64,000 bases of DNA from Ceratorhiza oryzae-sativae (Eukaryota > Basidiomycota > Agaricomycetes > Cantharellales > Ceratobasidiaceae): the NCBI GenBank assembly GCA_030998015.1, contig JARWMV010000027.1, forward strand, positions 124,001 to 188,000. The letters run 5' to 3'. The notes beneath the pieces were generated by a model. The model saw only the letters and a list, made by a program, of their open reading frames with translations, was not told the DNA's origin and did no database searches. Position 1 is the stretch's first letter; the number at the start of each line of letters is the position of its first letter. Made by a program: the position numbers and the translations under genes. Positions 23,450-31,832 of the stretch are shown here, piece after piece.

Positions 23450-25931
23450 CTATTCAGTTGTTTGTGCCGGCAACCACACAAACATCAAGCCATGCAACCA
23501 ATTAGAACTGTATAACGCAGGTATGAATAGTCGCCCTAAGCTCGCTATCCAAGTGCTGACTTGCCTTTTCCCCAGTATGTAGCCGAGTCCCATGAGTTGT
23601 CCGCGCTCATCCCGAGGGGCTTCAAACTCAAACACCTCCCCTGCTTCTCCACCACATGGTTGACTCTTGTGTCCTGAATGCTGTCCGTAAGTCATGGAAC
23701 TTTAGCATTATATTTATGCTTACCTAGATTGGTAACTAATTGCAGCCCAGAGATATAGCCTATGTGGACTCGAACAAGGACCCTGGTAATGCGCTCGCCA
23801 TTCTCAAGGTGAAACACCTCTTCGGAGCCAACACTGCCACCATGGCAAGGGGCTGTGACATTCACCATGCCTTGAGGTCCCTTTGTCACATATTCAACCT
23901 ATTTGCCATTAAATTCAGACTTGCGGTTGAAAAGGATCAGACCATGGTGTAGCTTACCCGGATGCTTTCAACATACCACGATTTATCATACCGACTCCTG
24001 GTATATATGCTTGAAATAGATGCCATATCAGAGTCCCCGAAATATGCTCTATCGTTAAATGGGTAGCCTCCCGAGCCGCCAAGGTAGGGCGAGAATTCAA
24101 AGTGCAAGGTTCTTGCCATGTCGTGACGCCAAATGCTCTACCCCCGAGAACAATATTGCTTTGAGGTTCAAGTCATCTTCCCGTTCATAAAGCTCACCTG
24201 AAGTTGGTCAATCATGGTGGCCTTGGATTGGGAGTCCTCGACTAATCGCCCACAAAAGCCCACCAGGCACCCGTCTTTGCTATTATACATGCGCGGATAA
24301 CCGCCATGGCCGCCGTAGTGCGGGGAAACCCTTGCTCGACTAGTCATAAATTGTATTCCAGATAGTGCTTCTTGCTCTTGGTCCCGCCATACAACTACTT
24401 CAGTTACGAATTCACCTGGCAAAAATTATTGTAATAGTTATTTTTTATGCATATAAGGATATCGATTCTACTGACCGTTGCGCAAGTTGAAATTGTGCTT
24501 CCACTCGCTTGATACTCCGTACTGTCCAGACTCGGGTCCATCGGCATAGTGAACTGCAATTGAATGGATAAGACCTGCACACTGAACAGAGATACTTGAT
24601 ATTGTTCGAAAGGCGTGATGGGTCCCATCAAAGGATCCACCACGCTCGGCGACACCACCAAAGTATGAAGGGGAGTAAGATAGCAATGTAAAGTAGAGAT
24701 CCTGTAATTGTAGCTCGAGCTCCCTATCAAGCAGATCGGTCACCGGGATGACCCGTGCAACCCCTGTTTGGACCCATTGGTCAGGATCTATTGGTGGAAG
24801 AGGGACATTGGTATACATTAGACTGTCACCCGAGAACAGTGCGCCACAGATTAGGCTCACCTGCACTCTCAAATGAGGTGAAAAGGTCCTCTTGATAACC
24901 AATATTGTTACCTGCCTGATGCGGAAACGGATATCATCATAGCCGGTGGATAGCGGGGTATATCTCTCACCTGGATGCTAAACCGCCAATTTCTGGTAGG
25001 AAGATCGCGCACACGCATTTCCAAGGAGGCATCTGGAAACTGTTTATTTTCAGATTGATGAATGGCTTTAGCACTCGCTATCTTACCACCGGGAGATCTG
25101 ATCCAGCGCTTGTGGCTATCATAGCCAACCCTACATCAAAAACCTTGTTACGGCAAAATAAGCCACTAGAAAAACAAGGGGGTTGGATATACGCATACCA
25201 GCGGAACAACGTCACCCCTAGTGGTGATTCAGCACGATGATACAGTAGGTGGCGTGAGGCCGCTTATGCAACCAGCCAACTGCTCACCAGAATTGGAACA
25301 CCCGATCTAAACTCTGAAATCGCTCAAGCAAGGTTGGTTCCCCCAGCGCGGCTTTGATGGCAGACACAAACTCTGGCATTGGTACCAAGCTATCCAGTGG
25401 GATATCCAGAGTCATCCTGCCGAAAACTATCCTTTTCGTTGTCCAACGTCCGCGTGCCAGCGTTTGCTGGTTCTTCGCAGTCCTCACACCCACCCAAGGC
25501 GGATTAACCTTGATCGCAATCTCCGACCATCCAGAATGGACATAACTCGCATCCCGATTATTAGCAGTGTTGATAGTCTCAGTAAAAGTCCCATTTTTTT
25601 CAATAATCCAATCTGCTGAATGATAGTGTTTGTCGGATTTATACATTGCGACAGGGTGGGTAGCTGTTCTTGGACCATCATTTCCATCAATTCGTACTCC
25701 ATGTAGACCTTTGTTCCATGCATTAATCTGCTGCTTAGGGAGGCAGACAAAATATTCAAATACTTACAGCCTAGCTTGCGAAGCTGCCCGCCCATCATGA
25801 TGATCAACAAATGCAGAATTATCCTTGGCAATTCTCACCAGTGCAGCTTGGCGTTCTGCTTTCCAGTTGTAAACATGAGGAGTTGACTTGTTGTTACTTT
25901 CTGGAGGTGTATTTGCTTCGGTCGGTTGCAT
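23450..25931 (-). CDS. Jacalin-like multi-domain lectin L3 (left copy)
   Basis: Third lectin paralog and the best preserved. The ATG at 25931 begins a 93-nt exon ending in ERQAAL. Its intron has a gtgaga donor and a tandem acceptor aag/cag/cag. Then come QINAWNKGLHGVRIDGND, SYVHSGW and the block ending FQSLDRVFQFW, short exon GDVVPL, and VFDVGLAMIATSAGSDLPV. Jacalin-like units follow: GGSFDGTHHAFRTISSI, GIQFMTSRARVSPHYGGHGG with GFCGRL and IDQLQV, YLGGSGGYPFNDR with WYVESIRV, and a Gly/Glu-rich unit (CGGEAGEVFEFEAPRDERG). The last intron (23564-23508) has a GC-AG border; the final exon ends HGLMFVWLPAQTTE. The product should be a carbohydrate-binding protein. The N-terminal part may be a pore-forming (MACPF-like) module, but this is a guess from fold-like patterns. 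Confidence 0.78.
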
Positions 25932-26141
25932 GGTTTATAGGTTTAGTGATGGTCAAAGATGAATGTGAGCGCTGCACACGCAACCTCGTATGACATAACC
26001 ATATGCACAGCCGCTTGAATGTCCCCGTGGTTGCATTGGATTTCAATATTACTGCACAAGTTGTGAAAAGCCGAGGCACCACCACCAATTCAACAGAAGG
26101 CAGAGTACCATATCAATGTATATACAGATGCAATCCAAAGT

Positions 26142-26400
26142 CTAAAGTGCAACAAACATGTTATCACATTGAATGGTATGATAATTACAATCTCTACAGT
26201 CAAGGTCAACAACCTCTCTCCTTGAGTTTGCATAGTATTCACATGTCACAGGCTGGCCACCTGCCCTAGTGCCATGCCATAGATGATCCAGGACAGATGC
26301 AAAGTCAATACCATGGAGCAGCCACATCCTACAATACTGTAGTGCAGCCTCAGCAAAAACTGAAGGTGCAACAATAAAGGTGGGTTTTGTAATGGTGTTA
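26142..26400 (-). pseudogene. TF3: 3' remnant of a Zn2Cys6 factor, left copy
   Basis: The minus strand reads AEAALQYCRMWLLHGIDFAS, then VLDHLWHG and an SR-containing tail stopping at 26142. This matches the C-terminal exon of TF1 and TF2 (FVPVLNQLWHGAG and ILDHLWHSAG). Nothing of the zinc cluster or central domain remains: the coding sequence is lost within 40 bp of the Tc1 element at 26441. It shows that the regulator/lectin alternation once continued beyond L3. Confidence 0.75.
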
Positions 26401-26693
26401 TCACAAGTAATAACACATGATTACACACTTATGTGATATACACTGCCACGAAAAATGATTGCACCATGTGACTGTACACCCACACATCATCCTGTTGCCG
26501 GCGAACTAGCGCATTTAAGCAGACTCAAAAAGTGCGATTCGATAGAGCTAAGATATAGATACATGCTCAAAAAATAAACAGAGAAATCGATAGGAAACTG
26601 ACAGAGAAAAATGCAAAAAACTGGCTGGAAGTGGTGCAATCATTTTGCATGACATAAGCATGGGCTGAGGACTCTTGACAACCTCCAGTTTGC

Positions 26694-27151
26694 TTGCCCA
26701 CTACTATCACCCCCTGTTCTCTTGTGGCTGCTGGTACATCACCCTCCAAGCATGCTCAACTCATAGAGCTTAAAAACAAAGGTCTAAGCAATTGCAAAGT
26801 GGCCTGTCAGCTTGGTAGAATTGATCATACCACAGTCAACAGGATCTATTGCAGCTACCTCAAGGGCTGGGATATCTTCAAACCTAAACACAGCACTGGA
26901 CAGCCACAGAGTCTTACCTCATGCAATGTTCATTGGGCTGGAATGTTGCTTGCCTGTGGCCTTGCAAAAACTGCTGCTGAACTTCAGTGCAGGTATTTCC
27001 CACATGTTCATCCTGATACAATCTGATGGTATCTCAAATGGATTGGACTTCATGTATTCAGGAGATGAAAGGTCCCCTTCCTCTCTCTCAAAGCAAAATC
27101 AAGGCAGCAGATTTGGGCAAGGATTTTCACCACATGGATAAAGGCCAATTG
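26694..27151 (+). pseudogene. Tc1 transposase, N-terminal part (left copy)
   Basis: Contains the paired helix-turn-helix region (AQLIELKNKGLSNCKVACQL, later HTTVNRIY, then a basic stretch). It breaks frame near 27026 with a TGA and is cut by the solo LTR at 27152. The catalytic part continues at 45085. Confidence 0.85.
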
Positions 27152-27442
27152 TGTTATGACCTGTCAAACAGACATAACAGAGTAACCAAATATTTTATGG
27201 ATTTACAGCATTTTTCCTGAAGCAGAACTAGCCATAAACAAGGTCATGTGACCTTGGCACTTACCCAGCACCTATGGTTGTTACCCTGAACTTGCTCCAG
27301 CATTTCTCTCCCATGTTACCTGGAGTGAGGAGCAAGTTATCATGTGACCTCAGCACTTAAATCATGTGACCCTGGGACCTCATGCAGCTCTATAAGATTT
27401 GGAGCTGCACAAACTTAAGATAAACAATTACCTAACCCATAG

Positions 27443-28178
27443 TGTCGTGACCCTCTGGAGGCTCCCTTGTGGAGCACTTAAGTAGTGGCTGCGTTGACGG
27501 TTTGGTGCTATGCAGTATGTATTGAGTGTTCTAGTTACAGTGTTTGCTATGGTCTATGGTGGTTGACAAGATAAAGCAAGCTGAGGCATCCAGTCTTGCT
27601 TTATCCTCCTTATATATACCTGTGGCGGTGGTGGCTGCGGACGTATTATCTGAGCACACTCCGCAGTAGGTGTAGGTTATGTACAGTACTATGGGTTAGG
27701 TAATTGTTTGTCTTAAGTTTGTGCGGCTCCAAATCTTATAGAGCTGTGCGAGGTCCAAGGGTCATGTGACCTTTTTGGACTTAAGCACGCCGGCGAGGTC
27801 ACGTAACCTCGCTCCAGGTAACTGAAACACTGGAGCGAGTTCAGGGCGGCGCTTAATCGTTAGGTAAGCGCCGAGATCACGTGACAACTCGCTCCTTGCT
27901 CCAGGTAACATGGGAGAGAAACGCTGGAGCGAGTTCAGGGTAACCACTGGCGCTTAATCGTTAGGTAAGCGCCGAGATCATGTGACAACTCGCTCCTCAC
28001 TCCAGGTAACATGGGAGAGAAACGCTGGAGCGAGTTCAGGGTAACCACCGGCGCTTAATCGTTAGGTAAGCGCCAAGATCATGTGATCCTGTTTATGGTT
28101 TGTTCCGCTTCGGGAAAAATGCCATAAATCTGTACAATATTTGGTTGTTAGGTTATGTCTGCTAGGCGGGTCATAACA
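27443..28178 (-). repeat. Element A 3' LTR (736 bp)
   Basis: Begins TGTCGTGAC and ends GTCATAACA on the plus strand. It contains two and a half units of a roughly 101-bp tandem repeat (starting near 27849, 27950 and 28051). Each unit has a gcgcttaatcg...taagcgc hairpin, a TCACGTGAC-type palindrome and a short inverted repeat around gctccaggtaacatgggag. A TATA-like stretch is near 27610. It differs from the 5' LTR partly by repeat content. Confidence 0.93.
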
Positions 28179-28192
28179 TTATCCCCCCCTTT
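28179..28192 (-). other. Polypurine tract of element A
   Basis: On the minus strand a purine run of AAAG6-7 type ends ATAA directly before the 3' LTR. This is the normal plus-strand primer position of an LTR element and confirms that the cargo lies inside the element and not beyond it. Confidence 0.8.
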
Positions 28193-28255
28193 GGACATGT
28201 CTTGGGGGATCTCGAGGCATGTTTCTTTTCTGGGTTCTAAAAGTTTCTAAAAGGT

Positions 28256-28380
28256 ATCTCATATATCGAGGAGGTTAAGGGCGCTGGACTCGAACCAACG
28301 ACCTTCTGTTCAATGTGTAATTGATTAGCTAGGAGATGATGAGTCAGGCTAGACCCCTTAACCTCTACGCTACATGAGAT
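28256..28380 (-). other. tRNA-like hairpin with A- and B-box-like motifs
   Basis: On the minus strand a 7-bp stem (ATCTCAT/ATGAGAT) encloses a perfect 11-bp stem (GAGGTTAAGGG/CCCTTAACCTC, 28271-28281 and 28355-28365). Inside is an ideal TPsiC arm, GTTGG-TTCGAGT-CCAGC (28283-28299), which also matches a pol III B box. TAGCGTAGAGG at 28362-28372 resembles an A box. No register gives a full cloverleaf with a sensible anticodon. It may be a decayed tRNA, a pol III unit or a structural RNA element. It sits between the Rep stop codon and the PPT. Confidence 0.4.
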
Positions 28381-28475
28381 TACTTTCTCCTTGCTTATTT
28401 CCTTGTTTAAGCTTACTTCTCAACACATTGTCTGTGAATAAAACAAGCTTATACAAAGATAATTTATTTTTATTT

Positions 28476-29762
28476 TTAAGGAAAAATAAAAAATGGCTTC
28501 CCTCCTGAGTATACCCAGTCTACGTTTTTGGATACCCATAATTCCCCTTCTTCCCCCTCTATGTCCGTCCAACACTTCATTATGGCCGACCGGCTATTCC
28601 CCAGGATCACTGTCGGCCGTACCTTCATTGACTTCACATGAGCATATCTGCCTGTGAAGTCTGCTTCATACTGGCTCAGGGCTTTGAGCAAGTACTTCCC
28701 GTTTGACTGGACCATGTCATCCAGGATCCAGATGTTGGCGTCCTCCGACAGATTCCCCACGTTCCAGACATTGCACATCCGGCTATGGGAGCCCTTGGAT
28801 CGTGCATACGCCGTCTTCCCAGTTCCTGTTTCGCCTTCAATCACCAGGATGCGATGGTGCACGCCCCTCCCTCTCTTCTCAGCCTCTTCCGCAAACCATC
28901 GGTCCGCCCTGTCGATGTGCACCCGGTCTTCTGGGACTTCCAACTCCACCGGGATTGCAGGCATGCATCCCCGGTCCTCCTTATACATGTACTCAGCATA
29001 TGCTTGTACCGAGTTCCACGTTGTCACCATCTGGAGGGGGCGCAGGCGCTTGAATGCCTGGTAGTATTCTTTTTTTGTCGCTGAGGCAACAATCTCTGCC
29101 CCATCCTCCAGGTCCGCCTCCGCCCTTGACCTTTTCCTGCCCTTTCCCTTCACCAGGATTTCCTCTAACCTCTCCAAGGTCAGGTCCCCCGCCATCAGCT
29201 CCTCTACCTCCTCGCCGTTAGCTCCGACATCCTTCCAGAGGTAGTTGAAAGCCTCCCTTGCAGGGTTGCCTCCTGGTCCGTCCTTGAGGTCCTTCGGCAG
29301 GATGTTGGGGTGTTGCCCCTCGAAGTCCCAGAACCGGGTGTTCTGGGTGTTCCAGCTGCCCTTCCGCTCCTGACTGATGGAGAGGGCGTGGATATGGAGG
29401 GGCCGGGCTGGGTCGTAGTTCGGTTCCTCGGGGTTGTGGCGTTCCACCACTGCCAAAGTCGCCCAATGATTTGGCCGTTGGCGGCAGAATGCCTCGTATC
29501 GGGCGACGAGCCCACTTGAGGGCTGATCGCGTAGCTTCGACCAGGTCAGCAGCACCGCCCTGGTCTGGACGCGGAACCGAGGGGCCGGCGCGGTTTCGGT
29601 CAGCTCTTCGGACCCTCGATCCGTCGGCGTAGGCCGCATAGAAGCGGGTGAGTGGGCTCGGCTTGATACCGAGGGCGCTGGCGATGGCGACACCGACCTC
29701 CGCCCTTCGCTTGATCCGCTTGGCTGGGGTGTTGCCGCGTTCGATCCATTTCCGCTTAGCAT
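28476..29762 (-). CDS. CRESS-DNA-type replication initiator (Rep), geminivirus/genomovirus-like
   Basis: The 428-codon frame has the two-domain layout of Rep proteins of circular ssDNA replicons. HUH endonuclease: motif I AVLLTWSK (residues 69-76), motif II PLHIHALSI (121-129) with the metal-binding HxH, motif III FNYLWKD (172-178) with catalytic Tyr174 and Lys177. A linker with a basic KGKGRKRSR patch follows. SF3 helicase: RADRWFAEEAEKRG (285-298), Walker A GETGTGKT (310-317), Walker B IWILDDM (344-350), motif C VILGN (385-389). Such proteins nick an origin, stay bound to the 5' end and unwind DNA. No internal stop is present, and every catalytic motif is kept. The N-terminal 60 residues in this frame are Ser/Pro-rich; an overlapping frame from 29805 looks more protein-like there. 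It lies inside a retrotransposon, GC-rich against its surroundings. Confidence 0.88.
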   Translation of the reverse strand: MLSGNGSNAATPQPSGSSEGRRSVSPSPAPSVSSRAHSPASMRPTPTDRGSEELTETAPAPRFRVQTRAVLLTWSKLRDQPSSGLVARYEAFCRQRPNHWATLAVVERHNPEEPNYDPARPLHIHALSISQERKGSWNTQNTRFWDFEGQHPNILPKDLKDGPGGNPAREAFNYLWKDVGANGEEVEELMAGDLTLERLEEILVKGKGRKRSRAEADLEDGAEIVASATKKEYYQAFKRLRPLQMVTTWNSVQAYAEYMYKEDRGCMPAIPVELEVPEDRVHIDRADRWFAEEAEKRGRGVHHRILVIEGETGTGKTAYARSKGSHSRMCNVWNVGNLSEDANIWILDDMVQSNGKYLLKALSQYEADFTGRYAHVKSMKVRPTVILGNSRSAIMKCWTDIEGEEGELWVSKNVDWVYSGGKPFFIFP

Positions 29763-29805
29763 CGTTTACAGTTTTAGAGGTATTTGGGGACTGGGAAGAG
29801 AGCAT
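29617..29805 (-). other. Overlapping upstream frame, possible true Rep N-terminus
   Basis: From the ATG at 29805 about 60 residues read as a plausible helical basic segment (NDAKRKWIERG, RIKRRAEVGVAIASALG, then FYAAYADGS). After this the frame turns into low-complexity sequence while the Rep frame becomes the good one. A TATA-like TATATA at about 29839-29845 on the minus strand lies about 35 bp upstream. Either Rep starts here and a one-base change near a GGG (about 29605-29620) separates the frames, or this is a separate short leader frame. No intron of usable size fits. Confidence 0.45.
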
Positions 29806-30305
29806 GAGAGTGCGGATTATCTCGGGCCTTGTGCTTGTCTATATAAGCTGCAAGGTCCGTTTTGATCGTCACATGACTCCGTCTTGCATTTGTTGTGATC
29901 ACATGACCTTGTTTTGATGATGACGCATCTCCGAGGGGTGCCCTCCCATCCGTTCCTCCGCGTCGGCCTTGATCCTCGCTACGCTCGGGGCCTCCGCTCC
30001 CCCACTTCGGTCGGTGCCCCCTCTCCGACCCCTCCGGTAGTTAGGGGATAGCGTATATTCACGTGACTAGGCTAGGTCATGTGATTCCTGTGCTTTGTTG
30101 TTTTGTTTTCTGGCAGGTGGTCATGTGACTAGGCTAGGTCATGTGATTCCTGTGCTTTGTTGTTTGTTTTCTGGCAGATGGTCACGTGTCTGTTGGTGTC
30201 ACCTGACCAGACCTTGTTTTGATGTTTGTGCAAGTTATTGTGTTGCACCATGATTTTTTAATGTTTGTGGTTTTGTTGTTTTCCTTCCTCATCCTGTTCT
30301 TTACT
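29806..30305. promoter_or_regulatory. Divergent intergenic region of the cargo with repeated motifs
   Basis: Lies between the divergently transcribed Rep and Cys-rich genes. It holds two direct tandem units of about 60 bp at 30060-30181 (cgtgactaggctaggtcatg, then tgattcctgtgctttgttg). Several TCAYRTGAC-type palindromes occur (near 29869, 29889, 30059, 30079, 30119, 30139 and 30181). Repeats beside a rep gene recall origin iterons, but no TAATATTAC-like nonanucleotide on a stem-loop was found. The same palindrome type occurs in the LTRs of element A. Confidence 0.5.
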
Positions 30306-30847
30306 ATGCGCGTTATTTCCCTTAACTACAATCCCCTTGACTGCACCTGCTGGTCTCTCCCTGAGGGGGAGTACTGCGCCTACTGTGATGCCGTGTGTGA
30401 CGCCTCCCTTGAAGACTTCTATCAAGGTGTTGGGGACTGGTTCTTCTGTGGGGTGCCAGGTATGTGTGTTCATTCTTCGTCATTCTCACGTAGCTAACTC
30501 ATTCTGTAGAAGAGCGCATCCTCCTTGATGGTCGGGCCCATGAGGCCACCCTTGAGCGTGTCTGGGCGCTCGTTGATCAGGACTACAAGTCCTTTGAGGA
30601 GCGGTCCCACCAGGCCGCTCTTGCTGAATTCTTCGAGGAGGGCTCTGCTCCCTTGTTTGATGAGGCTTCGCCCTTTGCAGCGTCTGGTTCTGGGTGTTTC
30701 CAGAACTACATGGCCGACTTCCCAGGGGGGGAGGCCCCCTGGCTGTTGCCTGAGAACCGGGCTGGTGGTTCTGCGGCCCGTACTACTAGGAAGGATAAGA
30801 AGGCAAAAAAACCCTATACCCGGCCCCTCAAGGGCAAGAAAAAATAG
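30306..30847 (+). CDS. Small Cys-rich spliced cargo protein, unrecognised
   Basis: Two exons, 30306-30459 and 30510-30847, with a 50-bp intron: donor gtatgt, branch-like tagctaac, acceptor tgtag. The splice restores one frame of about 163 codons. Exon 1 has a Cys cluster (CTCWSLPEGEYCAYCDAVCD) that could bind zinc. Exon 2 has an acidic helix-like part (FEERSHQAALAEFFEEG) and a strongly basic tail (TTRKDKKAKKPYTRPLKGKK) suited to nucleic-acid binding or nuclear import. An intron in plus orientation inside a minus-strand retroelement would not be spliced from the genomic RNA, so it survives retrotransposition. No family recognised. Confidence 0.7.
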
Positions 30848-30927
30848 AAACATTTTGAAATGTATTATTATATGATTATGAAAATTATTCTTAAGACATT
30901 CCAAAAAACGTGTGATAGGCCCGATAA

Positions 30928-31779
30928 TCACAGGGGCTCCGGGGCCAGCAGGGGCACTTCCTCCAAGGCGTCTGCCAGCTCATCCTCCCATTTGGCCCAA
31001 TCCGTTTGGACTCCCTCTTGGGCAGGGTCTGGGGTTGGTTCCTTTATCGTTACTCTTGGCTCCTCCTCCTTCACCACCAGGGACTCCAGGCTTGCCATGA
31101 GGCTCGACATATCTGTGTCGTAACCGTGCGGGTTTGGGCGTACCTTCACCCAGTTACGGAAGTCAGCCAAGTTTGCTTCCTTCAACCTGATGGCAGTAAA
31201 CATTTCATCAGTGGTAGTGGCCTCAAGCAGTCCCACATACGGTGCTGCCGGTGCCAGCTTCCACTGCTCCAACAGTGCCTTTGCCTGGCGCTCCACCTCC
31301 CAGTCCCCTCCGTCTGGTATTTGGCCTGTGGCCCTCCTCTGTTGCCTTGCTGCCTTGGTCACCACGTCGACTGTTGGTCCCACAATATTGTCGACGACAT
31401 ACATTGGTGTTCTTAACAAGGTGTTTCTCGTCGTTGGCTTCCGGCTTCCATGCCATGTCAGGACCCCTAGCCTGGGATCCAGGTACTTGTCATCATCAAT
31501 CCAGTTCCTTTCATCCCTTAACTTCTTTGGGATGTATACTAGGTTAGCCCCTGGCAACAGTTGTTCGGCGTACCTCTGGGCGTCTTCCACACTGGAGCAG
31601 TACATCCCTGGTTTAGGACGATTTTCCCTGCCAGGGTAGGGTGCTGGCCGCCTGGTGGTGGGTGGCTGCCGAAGTGGGGCCACCTGATTTTCGGCAAGTG
31701 GGGTGTAACGGTTGGGATGTGCGACTGGGTGAGTGGCAAAAGGCATGTTTTGGGGTTTCGCAGGTGTGTTGTGGTGCAA
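30928..31779 (-). CDS. Unrecognised 283-residue cargo protein
   Basis: An uninterrupted frame whose ATG lies about 54 bp after the chromodomain stop of element A integrase. It converges with the Cys-rich gene, 80 bp away. The N-terminal 60 residues are Pro-rich and basic (REARLY-type low complexity, for example RQPPTTRRPAPYPGRENRP). The middle looks globular (SSVEDAQRYAEQLLPGANLV, RLGVLTWHGSRKPTTRN). The C-terminus is acidic (EEEPRVTIKEPTPDPAQEG, WAKWEDELADALEEVP). No capsid, protease or envelope signature was seen. It could be a structural or accessory partner of Rep, or an extra ORF native to this retroelement family. Confidence 0.55.
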   Translation of the reverse strand: MHHNTPAKPQNMPFATHPVAHPNRYTPLAENQVAPLRQPPTTRRPAPYPGRENRPKPGMYCSSVEDAQRYAEQLLPGANLVYIPKKLRDERNWIDDDKYLDPRLGVLTWHGSRKPTTRNTLLRTPMYVVDNIVGPTVDVVTKAARQQRRATGQIPDGGDWEVERQAKALLEQWKLAPAAPYVGLLEATTTDEMFTAIRLKEANLADFRNWVKVRPNPHGYDTDMSSLMASLESLVVKEEEPRVTIKEPTPDPAQEGVQTDWAKWEDELADALEEVPLLAPEPL

Positions 31780-31832
31780 GTGAGGTGGTAGAGCAGGCTC
31801 TGGCCTTTCTTGGGTATCTTGGATGGCTCTTT

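Larger units (their letters stand above)
10433..27442. repeat. Left arm of the outer inverted duplication
   Basis: This segment is the reverse complement of 53492-64000. Left plus right coordinates sum to 74433 near TF2, 74437 near the end of L2, 74441 at the start of L2 and 80935 from L3 to the Tc1 element. The 6495-base jump is exactly the LINE at 15249-21729 plus its 14-bp target duplication. The smaller steps are 2-4 bp indels, for example four GGGC units near 11575 against three in the partner. Only scattered substitutions separate the arms. The partner leaves the window at 64000, so the true length is unknown. Confidence 0.97.

Noticed and set aside
26601..26660. Short repeats ggtgcaatcatt near the Tc1 ends as a CRISPR-like or satellite array
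   Set aside because: They are internal repeats of the Tc1 terminal inverted repeats, present once per end.
28256..28380. Functional tRNA gene
   Set aside because: The T arm is perfect, but no register gives acceptor, D and anticodon arms together; kept only as a tRNA-like element.
29310..29519. Plus-strand open frames across the Rep gene
   Set aside because: They are shadows of the GC-rich Rep coding sequence with no recognisable content.
29940..30060. Rolling-circle origin nonanucleotide near rep
   Set aside because: No TAATATTAC-like word on a stem-loop was found here or elsewhere in the cargo.
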